From an uncultured Campylobacter sp. (GTDB lineage Bacteria > Campylobacterota > Campylobacteria > Campylobacterales > Campylobacteraceae), in the NCBI RefSeq assembly GCF_938030145.1, contig NZ_CALHGM010000040.1:62001-126000 (forward strand): 64,000 nucleotides of DNA, read 5' to 3'. The position numbers were made by a program, and so were the translations under genes. This document shows positions 34,207-42,993 of this stretch, in pieces (the stretch's first letter is position 1; every line of letters starts with the position of its first letter). Under the pieces are notes generated by a model, which worked only from the letters and a program-made list of their open reading frames with translations, was not told the DNA's origin and did no database searches.

Positions 34207-35279
34207 ATTAAACTCTCATAAACCTTTATCGTTTTTTCTACCATCTGCTTTAGGCTGAAGTTTTGCGAAACGTAGCCGTAGCCGTCAAATTTCAGCTCGC
34301 GCGCGGGGGCAAACAGCCCCGCTAACGCCTGCGCGTCGCCCGCGTCAAAAAAATAACCGTTTTCGCCCTCTCTTACGATATCCAGCGCGCCGCCGTGACG
34401 GGTCGCTATCACCGGGCAATTCAGCGCGATCGCCTCAGCCATCGAGCGCCCAAAGCTCTCGGGCTTGCTTGAAGCGCTTACCGTGACCGACGAGAGCGAG
34501 TAAATCTCGGCCACCTTGCTCTGCGAACCTGCAAAAATTACGCGCTCGTCTAGTCCAAGCCCCTCTACGAGCGATTTTAGCTCGGAAAAATACTCGTTGC
34601 GATCCGCTCTCACGCCGCCTACGATCAAAATTTTAAGCTTTTGTTCGCTTGCCAAAGCCGCGGCGCGGATCAGGGTTTTGTAATCCTTAATCTGCGTGAT
34701 GCGCCCAACGCCCGAGACGATGAAATCATCCTGCGCGAGGTTAAAATTCTGTCTAAATTCCGCGATGAAGCGCTCGTCTAAATTTTTGGGATTAAATTTT
34801 TCTAGATCGATGCCGCGCGGAATGATCGTGATCTTGGCCGCATCCACGCCGTAGCTTCGCACCACGTGATCGCGCGCATAGCCGCTAGGGCAGATGATCG
34901 CGTCCGCATCCGTCATGATTTTGCTGTAAAAATTTACGGAATTTATCCCATGCACGGTGCTTACGATCTTTGCACGCGGGCGAGCAAACTTAACCAGCCA
35001 CGCCGGCACGCGTGAGCGGACATGCACGATGTCGGGAGCGATCCTGCTTAAAATTTTACGCAGCTTTAAAACGCGCGCCGCAACGCTTAGGATATTTTTG
35101 GAGCAAACGTCGAGCTGTACGTGCACGCCGCCCTCGTTTTCTATCTTTGGCGCCAATTTGCCGCCGTTACTGATAACGAAATTTTCGATGCCGCGCCGCG
35201 CAAACTCCCTATTTAGCTCGACTACGCCGCGCTCGACGCCGCCTTCGTTAAGCTCGGGCAGGATTTGCACGACCCTCAT
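34203..35279 (-). CDS. GT4 glycosyltransferase
   Basis: 358 aa. LPELNEGGVERGVVELNREF at the N-terminus is the GT4 glycine-rich acceptor loop; the middle has IVSTVHGINSVNFY and SGYARDHVV; the donor domain has VSGVGRITQIKDYKTLI and SSKPESFGRSMAEAI, where the two Glu residues hold the nucleotide sugar. It would transfer a sugar onto LOS core. Typical length, with no insertion, unlike its neighbours. Confidence 0.9.
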   Translation of the reverse strand: MRVVQILPELNEGGVERGVVELNREFARRGIENFVISNGGKLAPKIENEGGVHVQLDVCSKNILSVAARVLKLRKILSRIAPDIVHVRSRVPAWLVKFARPRAKIVSTVHGINSVNFYSKIMTDADAIICPSGYARDHVVRSYGVDAAKITIIPRGIDLEKFNPKNLDERFIAEFRQNFNLAQDDFIVSGVGRITQIKDYKTLIRAAALASEQKLKILIVGGVRADRNEYFSELKSLVEGLGLDERVIFAGSQSKVAEIYSLSSVTVSASSKPESFGRSMAEAIALNCPVIATRHGGALDIVREGENGYFFDAGDAQALAGLFAPARELKFDGYGYVSQNFSLKQMVEKTIKVYESLI

Positions 35280-36679
35280 ATTTTTATCCCCCTCACAAAC
35301 GCCCCAAGATCGTACTTCGCGGTCTTTTTTGGCTTCGCACCCTCGCTGTAGCGCCTAGCATAGCCCGTAGAAACGAGAGCACTTATAAAATCGTCAAATT
35401 TATTATGAGCGTCTTTGCGCTTTAAACTCAAAATAGCTACGCTCGCGCTCCCGTTAGATGCAGCCTCGCTTATCATCGAGACGCTATCCTCGCTGATAAA
35501 GACCCACTCGCACTGCGCCAAAAAATCGCCGATCGGATTTACGGGCTCTCGGCTATAAATCACGCTGTAATCCCAGCCAAGCTTTTCTAGCGCGCTCTCG
35601 GTAGCCCTCGGCGTGCGCGGAGAGGTCGTTAGCGCAAACTCGCAGTCCGCAAACTGCGCCCTTACGCCCTCTATCTGCTTTAAAATTTCATCCCCCATCT
35701 CAAAGCAGGAATTCGGCCCGCCGATGATAAATCCGATGGATTTGCGCTGCGGCCTATACAGCCCCTGCGGGCGCGAAAAACTAAGCGAGACGGGCGAAAT
35801 TTTTAGATTTGCACGCGGCTTTGGGCGGTCATGCGCGCCTGCGATGATGACGCTAAAATCCTTGCGGTAGCCCTTCGGATACATTAGTGCTATACTCGGC
35901 TTTGCATATCTGCGCGCGTAAAATTTCAGCGCGTAATAGGTCGTAGAGCCCGCGCCTACGAACAGATCGAAATCTGCGAAATTTAAATTGCGATCTGATG
36001 CAGCATCTAAATTTCTGCCATTCGGTGCGGCATCTAAATTTACGCTATCCGGCGCGGCGGGACTATTTAAAGCAGAATTGTTTAAATTCGATCTGTTTTT
36101 GCAGTCTGCCACCGTGTCTCCTCCACTGAGATCGCACTTAAAAATTTTAAAATAAAGCCCGAAAAAATCAAGCACGTAGGAGCAAAGCTTAAGAAGCTTG
36201 TTTGCGTAAGCAATCTTGCAAATGCAAAACTCAAGCCCTCTTAGCTCGCAAAATGCGATGCTTTGGTTCTCGTGCCCTTTGCGGCCGTCGCTTAAGATGA
36301 GCACTTTTCGATGCGAATTTTTTGCTGCGGGCGGATTTGCGCAGGAGCTTTCGCTGTTTAAATTTAAAGAGCCGCCGCCTGCGTGCCACGCGTAATCTGA
36401 GGCACCCGATCTTAAATTTTTATATCTAAAATTTTCGCGGCGTAAAATGTAAGAGGGGCTACCGCAAAACGATATAAAATTTTTGAAATCCGAATTTTTG
36501 CTCGCTCGCGTGGCGGCGATCGCCATAGAGCTTTCGCGATTTAAAATTTTACCTTCTCGCGCGGCTCTACTTAAATTTACGACGCTTTGCTCTTTTGCAA
36601 AGAGGCGCGAGCCCTGCGGCGCGGATAAATTTCTCGCGATGCCCTGTTTGCTCTCGCCTCTTGAAATTTGCCGCGCCAT
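35276..36679 (-). CDS. ELM1-like (DUF1022) protein with N-terminal extension and insertion
   Basis: 467 aa counted from ATG 36679, which overlaps the upstream stop as TGATG; a further ATG at 36526 is possible. The ELM1 core starts only at about residue 124 (VLILSDGRKGHENQSIAF) and includes DLFVGAGSTTYYALKF, GFIIGGPNSCFEM and SEDSVSMISEAASNG; family members are usually near 320 aa. The preceding Arg/Ser/Asn-rich stretch and an internal insert at about 191-234 with NLDAAPNG / NLDAASD repeats are not part of the family. ELM1-like genes occur in LPS and LOS loci; the exact activity is unknown. Confidence 0.72.
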   Translation of the reverse strand: MARQISRGESKQGIARNLSAPQGSRLFAKEQSVVNLSRAAREGKILNRESSMAIAATRASKNSDFKNFISFCGSPSYILRRENFRYKNLRSGASDYAWHAGGGSLNLNSESSCANPPAAKNSHRKVLILSDGRKGHENQSIAFCELRGLEFCICKIAYANKLLKLCSYVLDFFGLYFKIFKCDLSGGDTVADCKNRSNLNNSALNSPAAPDSVNLDAAPNGRNLDAASDRNLNFADFDLFVGAGSTTYYALKFYARRYAKPSIALMYPKGYRKDFSVIIAGAHDRPKPRANLKISPVSLSFSRPQGLYRPQRKSIGFIIGGPNSCFEMGDEILKQIEGVRAQFADCEFALTTSPRTPRATESALEKLGWDYSVIYSREPVNPIGDFLAQCEWVFISEDSVSMISEAASNGSASVAILSLKRKDAHNKFDDFISALVSTGYARRYSEGAKPKKTAKYDLGAFVRGIKI

Positions 36680-37560
36680 CAGTCCATTTTCCATCGTTTG
36701 TGTATCCAAAACCACTGCTGCGGCGCAGTTCGCACAACCTCTTCGAAAATGTCATTGCACTTTTGCGTGATAAACAGTTCGGCCTCGTCCTTATTTAGCC
36801 CCTCAGGTAGCGGCGGGAAATCCTTGATCACGATCTCGTAGCGATCATCCTCTCCGCGGCGCGCAAAAATGGGTATCAGCACGGGGCGAAATTTCAAATA
36901 AAGCGACGCGATAGTCTTCGTGGTGTAGCACTGTCGTCCAAAAAAGGTCGTAATCAGGCTGTTTTTAGGGCCTGGCTTTTGATCGGGCAGAATGCCTACG
37001 TTGCGTCCTTGTTTTAGTGCCTGTACGAGCCTGCGCATCGCATCGTCTTTATAAATGAGGTCGTTGCCGTAGCGCTCGCGAAAGGGCGCCACGAGCCGCT
37101 CTTCGATCAGCTCGTTATCGCTGCGGCGCCCCACTACCGAGACGGGAAAGCCGTTAGCGCCGAAAAAATTGGCTAGAATTTCCCAGTTTCCAAAATGCGC
37201 GGTAAAAAATAAAATCCCGTGCGGATTATCACCTTTTAGCTTTCGGACGCGCTCTAGCGCCTGCTCGCCGTTTGAAATCAGATCATCAAATTTTAGTCTA
37301 CCATTGTAAAATAAAAGCGTGTCGGTAAGCGTCCTAGCGATACTGCGAAAATTCTCGATCGCAAGAGAGTGAAGCTCACTTTCGCTTTTTTGCGGATAGG
37401 CGGCGCGAAGGTTATCCTGCGCGACTTTAACGCGCCTGCTAAGCTTCCACGATGCAAAAAGTGCAAGCTTGTCGAAAAATGCGAATATGAAGCTTTTCGG
37501 CGCGAATTTTGCAAATTTTATCAGACCCAGCGCCAAAAAATATTGGATTTTTTCCTTCAT
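36679..37560 (-). CDS. htrB: lipid A late acyltransferase (LpxL/HtrB family)
   Basis: 293 aa. N-terminal membrane anchor region, then the H(x4)E catalytic block in FFTAHFGNWEILAN, the SVVGRRSDNELI segment and ILPDQKPG. It transfers a secondary acyl chain to Kdo2-lipid A at the inner membrane. It is the first gene of the leftward LOS operon, the position of htrB in other Campylobacter LOS loci. The next gene overlaps its stop. Confidence 0.92.
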   Translation of the reverse strand: MKEKIQYFLALGLIKFAKFAPKSFIFAFFDKLALFASWKLSRRVKVAQDNLRAAYPQKSESELHSLAIENFRSIARTLTDTLLFYNGRLKFDDLISNGEQALERVRKLKGDNPHGILFFTAHFGNWEILANFFGANGFPVSVVGRRSDNELIEERLVAPFRERYGNDLIYKDDAMRRLVQALKQGRNVGILPDQKPGPKNSLITTFFGRQCYTTKTIASLYLKFRPVLIPIFARRGEDDRYEIVIKDFPPLPEGLNKDEAELFITQKCNDIFEEVVRTAPQQWFWIHKRWKMD

Positions 37561-37619
37561 AAAGACCTCGTTTTAAATGCGAGATTATATTGAATTTTGG
37601 CTAATTAGTAGCTAAAACG

Positions 37620-39368
37620 CTATTTACCGAGGCAAAAATTGCTAAACATTTCGTCTAGAATTTCGTCTCGCTCAAATGGACGCGAAATACGTGCAATCGC
37701 CTCAATCGCGCGATTTATCTCAAATGCAAAAAGCTCAAGTTCGCCGCAAGCCAGGCGCTCGCTCGCATTTTTAAGAGCCGCAAGCGCGCTCTCGCAAGAT
37801 AGAATTTGCCGCTCATTACTCAGCATAAGACCATCGAAATTTTGAGAATTTAAGTAGCTCTCAAGCGCGGTTAAAATTTTATCCACACCCTCGTTTGCAG
37901 AAATTTCAAGTGACGTAAAAATGGAATTTGCTTGGGTAGTTTGCTTAGCGGAATTTATTGCAGAGCTACTAGGCGCGATGGAATTTGCAGAATTTTGTTT
38001 GAAATCATCTTGAGTAAAATTCCCCGCAGCACAGCTTGCAGTAACGCGCTCGGTATTTGGCGACACTAGTCCCGCTTTTGCGGCGGAATTCTGCCCCACC
38101 AGATTTATGGAATTCGCAAGAGCTATTTGGCTTGTAGGCGCGGAATTTGTGGAAGTAGAATTTTGCGCGCTTAAGTCACGCTTTAAATTTTTAGCTTTTA
38201 AATTCTGCGCGCAGGAATTTAAAAAAACATCGCAGGTCCGACTTTGCTTTAAATTTTCGGCTGTGAAATTCTCTGATATGGGATTTTTGACTGCGAAATT
38301 TTTTTCAGAAAAAGCCTCTAAATCCTCGCCAAGATCCTCCACGCTAGGATGAAATTTACGAGGCAGGTCACATTTATTTAAAACGTAGATGATTTTTTTG
38401 TCTTTTTGTTCACGCAATATTTTTAGGATCTGCGCGTCCTCGGAGTCCCATTCGCGACTTGCATCAAACACTGCCAAAATCACGTCCGCCTCGATTGCAG
38501 CGCGAAGCGAATATGAAATGCCGATACTTTCGAGCTTTGAGCCGCTGTGTCTGATACCTGCAGTATCGACTATACGGATTAGATGGGTGCCTATTTGCAA
38601 GCTTTCTTCGATGAGATCGCGCGTAGTGCCCGCTTCGTCGCTCACGATAGCGCGACTAAAGCTCAGCATAGAATTTAAAATGCTTGATTTACCGACATTG
38701 GGCTTACCCACAATCGCTACTTTAAAGCCCTCGATCAACCCCTTTCGGCTGCGGCTGATGCGAGTGATTTTTTCTAGCGAAGCGATATTTTGGCTAAGCA
38801 TTTCTTGCGAGTTTTGCAGCACATCAGAAGGCAGATCGTCCTCCGCGTAGTCGATGCAAACCTCGACAAAAGCTAGCGTCTTAACCAGAGCCGCGCGCAG
38901 ATTTGCGACGAAGTCTGCTAGCTCGCCTCGCAGGCTGCGCGATAAAGCTTTAGCCGCACTTTGCGAGCGCGAATTAATCAGATCGCTTATGGCTTCCGCT
39001 TTACTAAGATCCATTTTACCGTTTAAAAAAGCTCGCTTACTAAACTCGCCCGGATTTGCTATGCGCGCGCCCAGAGCCAGCACGGCATCTAACGCCAAGG
39101 ACGAAGCCGTAAAGCCGCCGTGGGTCTGCACTTCTACGACATCCTCACCAGTAAAGCTATGCGGAGCTTTAAAATATATCAAAATCGCCTCGCCGAACGC
39201 TTCGCCGCTCGCGTCAAAAAGATTTACAAGCGTAGCATAGCGAGGGCGCAAAGAACTGCGATGTGAAAGGCTTAGGGCGATAGATAGCGCTTCCTCGCCT
39301 GAAATTCTAACTATGCAAATTCCGCCGATACCGTGAGCCGTAGCGATAGCGGCGATAGTCTCGCTCAC
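37620..39368 (-). CDS. mnmE: tRNA modification GTPase MnmE with large insertion
   Basis: 582 aa against about 450 in relatives. Normal parts: the N-terminal tetrahydrofolate domain (TIAAIATAHGIGGICIVRIS), helical domain, G1 GKPNVGKSS (221-229), DEAGTTRD, DTAGIR (268-273), G4 NKCD (331-334), the SA-like ISANEGVDK, and the essential C-terminal FCLGK with the catalytic Cys. With MnmG it modifies U34 of tRNAs. The extra 145 residues (about 339-485) split the G domain just after NKCD. They are Asn/Ser/Ala/Lys-rich (AENLKQS, LKAKNLKRD, NSTSTNSAPTS), encoded by DNA with AAATTT motifs every 30-50 bases. The function is probably kept because every core motif survives. Confidence 0.93.
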   Translation of the reverse strand: MSETIAAIATAHGIGGICIVRISGEEALSIALSLSHRSSLRPRYATLVNLFDASGEAFGEAILIYFKAPHSFTGEDVVEVQTHGGFTASSLALDAVLALGARIANPGEFSKRAFLNGKMDLSKAEAISDLINSRSQSAAKALSRSLRGELADFVANLRAALVKTLAFVEVCIDYAEDDLPSDVLQNSQEMLSQNIASLEKITRISRSRKGLIEGFKVAIVGKPNVGKSSILNSMLSFSRAIVSDEAGTTRDLIEESLQIGTHLIRIVDTAGIRHSGSKLESIGISYSLRAAIEADVILAVFDASREWDSEDAQILKILREQKDKKIIYVLNKCDLPRKFHPSVEDLGEDLEAFSEKNFAVKNPISENFTAENLKQSRTCDVFLNSCAQNLKAKNLKRDLSAQNSTSTNSAPTSQIALANSINLVGQNSAAKAGLVSPNTERVTASCAAGNFTQDDFKQNSANSIAPSSSAINSAKQTTQANSIFTSLEISANEGVDKILTALESYLNSQNFDGLMLSNERQILSCESALAALKNASERLACGELELFAFEINRAIEAIARISRPFERDEILDEMFSNFCLGK

Positions 39369-39370
39369 GA

Positions 39371-40126
39371 TTAGCTTTTTTCGTCTACGATGACGATTTT
39401 GCCGCTACGCGTGGATTTTATGCCCACGAAACGATCCGGATATGCTTGTTTTAGCTTGTCGGCTACGATTTTGATAAATGCGCCATCAAAAGCTTTCGTG
39501 ACAATACGCTCATTTCCGGAGCGCTCTACGAGTGCATTTACATAAGAATCGATAAATCGTTCTTGATTTTGTAAAAATTCCGCGATTTCAAAAACCACAG
39601 CAAGATCGTATCTGATGCTGATCCAGTTGTAAATCATATACGAAAGTGCCTTGTAGCGGTGTCCTTCTTTGCCTATCAAAAGCGCGCTATCCTCGCCTTG
39701 CAGCTTGATATAGACGGTATTTTCGTCGATTTTGCTAACATCGCTAACTTCGATATTAAACTCGCTTGATCTAAAAAGTGCAGATAGCTTCTCTTTGATA
39801 TCGGATAAAATTTCATCCGTCACAACGCCCTTTTGCTTTTCTTTGCGATGTTTAGAATGCGTGGCGCGCGGACTTTGCGGCTCTGATTTATCGCCCTGCT
39901 TTTTCTCTGCTTTGCCGACTTTATTTTGCGGGGCGTTAAATTCCGGATTTTCGCTAAATTTCTCCCCTTCCAAAACCGCTTCTATAATGGCATTTTTCTT
40001 AAAAAAGCCCAAAAATCCGCTGCTTGGATGCTGCAGTACGCGCACGTTAAGCTGCGTTACTGAGCATTCCAGCTCAGCTGCTGCTTTATTATATGCGTCT
40101 TTTAAATTTTCTGCTTCAATTATCAT
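39371..40126 (-). CDS. jag: Jag/KhpB RNA-binding protein
   Basis: 251 aa. The N-terminal Jag_N domain (IIEAENLKDAYNKAAAELEC), a Lys/Glu/Ser-rich linker, a KH domain (ALLIGKEGHRYKALSYMIYN is the GxxG-like loop) and an R3H domain (IVTKAFDGAFIKIVADKLKQ, SGKIVIV). An RNA-binding regulator paired with YidC in many bacteria. Overlaps yidC by 4 bases. Confidence 0.93.
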   Translation of the reverse strand: MIIEAENLKDAYNKAAAELECSVTQLNVRVLQHPSSGFLGFFKKNAIIEAVLEGEKFSENPEFNAPQNKVGKAEKKQGDKSEPQSPRATHSKHRKEKQKGVVTDEILSDIKEKLSALFRSSEFNIEVSDVSKIDENTVYIKLQGEDSALLIGKEGHRYKALSYMIYNWISIRYDLAVVFEIAEFLQNQERFIDSYVNALVERSGNERIVTKAFDGAFIKIVADKLKQAYPDRFVGIKSTRSGKIVIVDEKS

Positions 40127-41766
40127 GATTTTTTCTCCGCTATTTGAGCTTGTTTATGCCTAGCAAAGGCTTTATTGATGACATATTGCTGGATAATGGA
40201 GCAGAAGTTATTGACCGTCCAGTATAGCGTAAGACCCGCCGGGAACATCACAAAAAATACCGTAAAAATAAGAGGCAAGAATTTCATCATCTTCTCTTGC
40301 ATCGGATCGGTAAATGTAGTCGGAGTAATCTTTTGCTGCAAAAACATCAAAATTCCCATCGTAATCGGCAGGATGTAATATGGATCTTTAAGCGACAGAT
40401 CGTGGATCCACAGCGCCCATTCAGCGCCCTTTAGCTCGATCGCGTTAAGCAAAACGCGGTAGATCGCGAAAAATACCGGTATTTGAAGCAGGATCGGTAA
40501 GCAACCGCCCATCGGATTGGCGCCGTTTTTCTTATACAGATCCATCATATGCATCTGCAGCTTCTGCTTATCGTCCTTATATTTCTCCTGAAGTTCCTTC
40601 ATCTTAGGCGCCAGATCTTTTAGCTTATTCATAGATAGCATTCCCTTGTAACTTAGCGGGAATAAGATTAGGCGGATGATGAGCGTAAGCACTACGATCG
40701 ACCAGCCCCAGTTACCGATATAGCCGTGCAACCAGTTTAGAAATTTAAACATCGGGCGAGCGATGAAGGTAAACCAGCCGTATTCGATAATGTGCGTAAG
40801 AGTAGGATTTATCGAGCTTAGCGTTGCGTGATCTTTCGCGCCGATATAGCCCGTAAGACTAAGATCGCCGTCTGAGCCTATGAAAACCTGCGAAATTTTA
40901 TCTGCGTCAGTCACGGTCGCATTCAAGCTCTCTCCGTAAAATAGCGTCGTATAATAACGATCCGAGCTCGCAGCGATATTTGCGCCACTTATTCGCTCGT
41001 TTTTATCCACGTCGCCATCTTTAAAAATTTCTACGCTTTCGTTTATAGCCTGCGAGCCCGTAAAAAATGAAGTGATTTTATCTGAAATTCCAGCTTCGCC
41101 CGGTTTTCCAACGATGACGCCGTGAACCGTATAGCTATCTACTTCTACGTTCGGGCGCGAGCCGGGGCTGATAAAATAATGCGCATTGCCGCTTAACTTC
41201 AGATCCAATTTATAACTACCATTTGGATAAAAGGTAAGAATTTTATTTATGCTAACGGCGCCTAAACTTTGACTTAATGTAACACTAGCCTCTCCGTTTC
41301 GTACGTCAAGCTCGTTAGATGAGGCGCTGTAAGGAGTATCGAAAGCCATCGCATTCAACGCCGCGTCCTCAAAGCGCATCTCAAGCGGTTTAGAATGTGA
41401 TTTAGGATCAATTAAATTTATCGCATCGCCGTTTTCGTCACGGAATTTAGCATCATTTAGCACATACGAGCTTATGCGACCGAGCCCGTCGATCGTGAAA
41501 TTTGCTTCTTTGCCAACCACGCGCACTAACGGTGCAGAGATGGAATTTGTGGTATTTAAATTCGCTCCCTGCGCGCTCACGCCAGCAGCGGTAGTTTGCG
41601 GAGCGGACTTGGCGGCATTTTTTTGCGCGATTTGCGCTGCGGTTGCGTTTGCCTCCATAGCGGCGCGAATTTTTGATAAATAAAAATGATCGTAAGCTAC
41701 GAAAAATATGAGCGCAGTTGCTATTGCGATAGCAAGGCGCTTTGATTGAGGAAGTTTATCTAGCAC
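40123..41766 (-). CDS. yidC: membrane protein insertase YidC
   Basis: 547 aa, GTG start preceded by AGGAGAAAA. N-terminal membrane helix, a Thr/Ala/Gln-rich linker, a large periplasmic P1 beta domain (about 80-330), then the conserved insertase core (WGWSIVVLTLIIRLILFPLS, QEKYKDDKQKLQMHMMDLYK, NPMGGCLPILLQIPVFFAIY) and a basic tail. It inserts and folds inner-membrane proteins with or without SecYEG. Flanked by yidD and jag as usual. It overlaps yidD by one base. Confidence 0.97.
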   Translation of the reverse strand: MLDKLPQSKRLAIAIATALIFFVAYDHFYLSKIRAAMEANATAAQIAQKNAAKSAPQTTAAGVSAQGANLNTTNSISAPLVRVVGKEANFTIDGLGRISSYVLNDAKFRDENGDAINLIDPKSHSKPLEMRFEDAALNAMAFDTPYSASSNELDVRNGEASVTLSQSLGAVSINKILTFYPNGSYKLDLKLSGNAHYFISPGSRPNVEVDSYTVHGVIVGKPGEAGISDKITSFFTGSQAINESVEIFKDGDVDKNERISGANIAASSDRYYTTLFYGESLNATVTDADKISQVFIGSDGDLSLTGYIGAKDHATLSSINPTLTHIIEYGWFTFIARPMFKFLNWLHGYIGNWGWSIVVLTLIIRLILFPLSYKGMLSMNKLKDLAPKMKELQEKYKDDKQKLQMHMMDLYKKNGANPMGGCLPILLQIPVFFAIYRVLLNAIELKGAEWALWIHDLSLKDPYYILPITMGILMFLQQKITPTTFTDPMQEKMMKFLPLIFTVFFVMFPAGLTLYWTVNNFCSIIQQYVINKAFARHKQAQIAEKKS

Positions 41767-42110
41767 TATTTTTCTCCTAGTCGTATGACGTAATATCTAT
41801 TTTTTTTATATGGTATGAACCAAAGCTTAAATTTCTGCGCGCGCGCGTTAAAGCCGCCTTCGCAGGCTTTTGAAAATACGCAAAATTTAAAATTTTGCGC
41901 GATTATCGGATAATCTATGCCACCGCTAAAGAGCGGATTGCATCTTAAAATTCTAGCCGTTACAGCGCAGAGCGCGCCAAAGGCGCCGTTAAACTTAAAC
42001 TCATAAAGCGCATATTCCGAACAGCTCGGATAGTAGCGGCAACAGCGCGGAAACGCGGGCGAAATGAATTTTTGGTAAAACCCGATCGCGGCTATAAAAA
42101 ATCTCTTCAT
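41766..42110 (-). CDS. yidD: membrane protein insertion efficiency factor YidD
   Basis: 114 aa. CCRYYPSCSEYALYEFKFNG and RCNPLFSGGIDYP match the Cys-rich YidD signature. It has a C-terminal extension of about 30 basic/aromatic residues beyond the core. Peripheral membrane protein that assists YidC. Its start overlaps the rnpA stop (ATGA). Confidence 0.95.
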   Translation of the reverse strand: MKRFFIAAIGFYQKFISPAFPRCCRYYPSCSEYALYEFKFNGAFGALCAVTARILRCNPLFSGGIDYPIIAQNFKFCVFSKACEGGFNARAQKFKLWFIPYKKNRYYVIRLGEK

Positions 42111-42442
42111 TTTACTGCGCCGATCTTTTTAAACGCCCATTTTAAATTTCGCTCAATGTCTTCAAAGCTCATATCTACGATCCGCTTTTTTGCGATTAAT
42201 ATAAAAATTCCGCTAACAATGGCGTCTTTTTGATTATAAAACGCGGCGCGCAAACGCCTTTTAGCGTAATTTCGCGTAACTGAATTGCCTATTTTTTTGC
42301 TGGCGACCGCGCTAAATCTGCGTTGCTCGCTCGCCAAAAAATACACGACGGCGCATTCGCAATGCCACTTTGCTGCACTTTTATAAACCTCCGAAAAAAC
42401 CCTGCTATCGCTTATTGCAGCAAATTCGCCTACGCAGCCAAT
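42107..42442 (-). CDS. rnpA: RNase P protein component, non-canonical start
   Basis: 111 aa if translation starts at ATT 42442, the only start-like codon that gives a full-length protein. The first ATG/GTG/TTG-type codon (GTG 42346) would remove about 32 residues that are clearly homologous, including RVFSEVYK and AKWHCE, which line up with Campylobacter RnpA. The core has the RNase P basic signature VASKKIGNSVTRNYAKRRLRAA. It binds the RNase P RNA to process tRNA 5' ends. The N-terminus overlaps the end of rpmH by 13 bases, so translational coupling is likely. Confidence 0.9.
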   Translation of the reverse strand: MGCVGEFAAISDSRVFSEVYKSAAKWHCECAVVYFLASEQRRFSAVASKKIGNSVTRNYAKRRLRAAFYNQKDAIVSGIFILIAKKRIVDMSFEDIERNLKWAFKKIGAVK

Positions 42443-42564
42443 CTTCTTCTGCCTTTAGCGCGTCTTGCACTTAAAACTCTGCGACCGTTTTTTGTTTTCA
42501 TACGGACGCGAAAGCCGTGAGTACGCTTTTTAGGGGTATTGTGGGGTTGGTACGTTCTTTTCAT
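42430..42564 (-). CDS. rpmH: 50S ribosomal protein L34
   Basis: 44 aa, the normal L34 length: KRTYQPHNTPKKRTHGFRVR, then KNGRRVLSARRAKGRRRLAA. An AAAGGAAC ribosome site lies before the ATG. It starts the rpmH-rnpA-yidD-yidC-jag-mnmE operon, a conserved arrangement commonly near the replication origin. Confidence 0.97.
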   Translation of the reverse strand: MKRTYQPHNTPKKRTHGFRVRMKTKNGRRVLSARRAKGRRRLAA

Positions 42565-42595
42565 AACTGTTCCTTTAAGAAAATGTAAAGCGGAG

Positions 42596-42603
42596 ATTTT
42601 ATA
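42596..42603 (-). promoter_or_regulatory. candidate -10 element of the rpmH operon
   Basis: TATAAAAT on the minus strand, about 30 bases upstream of the rpmH ATG, in an AT-rich stretch. No good -35 match, which is normal for Campylobacter sigma70 promoters. Confidence 0.45.
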
Positions 42604-42639
42604 GAAACTTTACTTAAAAACCGATAAACAAAAGCAGCC

Positions 42640-42993
42640 CTAGCGCCGATAAGCGTCGCCTTGCAGCTTTTTACGGCGCAGTTTTAAGTCTTGCTCATTT
42701 TTATTGTTTCGCTCCTTGATATCTTGCATCGGCTGTTTTTTCATCGAAAAATCATCGTGGTCGCCTACGCCTTTTGATTCACGTTGCAAATTATTTTGCA
42801 GGCTTTGCCTATCTAGTTCATTTTTTTGACGATTTAGCATAATTTCATTATGGTTTTTCTCAAATTCTGATTGTTTATCGTTCGCAACGTAAGCGCTGGC
42901 ACCAAAGCTTACTGAGTCATCTTGCGCGCTTAGTGCCGTGGAATCAGCAAATATTGCGCCGCAAAGCAGCCAAAATATCAAAGCCTTTTTCAT
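42640..42993 (-). CDS. exported protein of unknown function, last gene of the efflux operon
   Basis: 117 aa. A signal peptide (KKALIFWLLCGAIFA), then a highly charged, Gln/Asn/Lys-rich helical protein (FEKNHNEIMLNRQKNELDRQSLQNNL) likely to be coiled or disordered in the periplasm. It overlaps the outer-membrane component gene by 4 bases. No family is recognised. Confidence 0.7.
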   Translation of the reverse strand: MKKALIFWLLCGAIFADSTALSAQDDSVSFGASAYVANDKQSEFEKNHNEIMLNRQKNELDRQSLQNNLQRESKGVGDHDDFSMKKQPMQDIKERNNKNEQDLKLRRKKLQGDAYRR

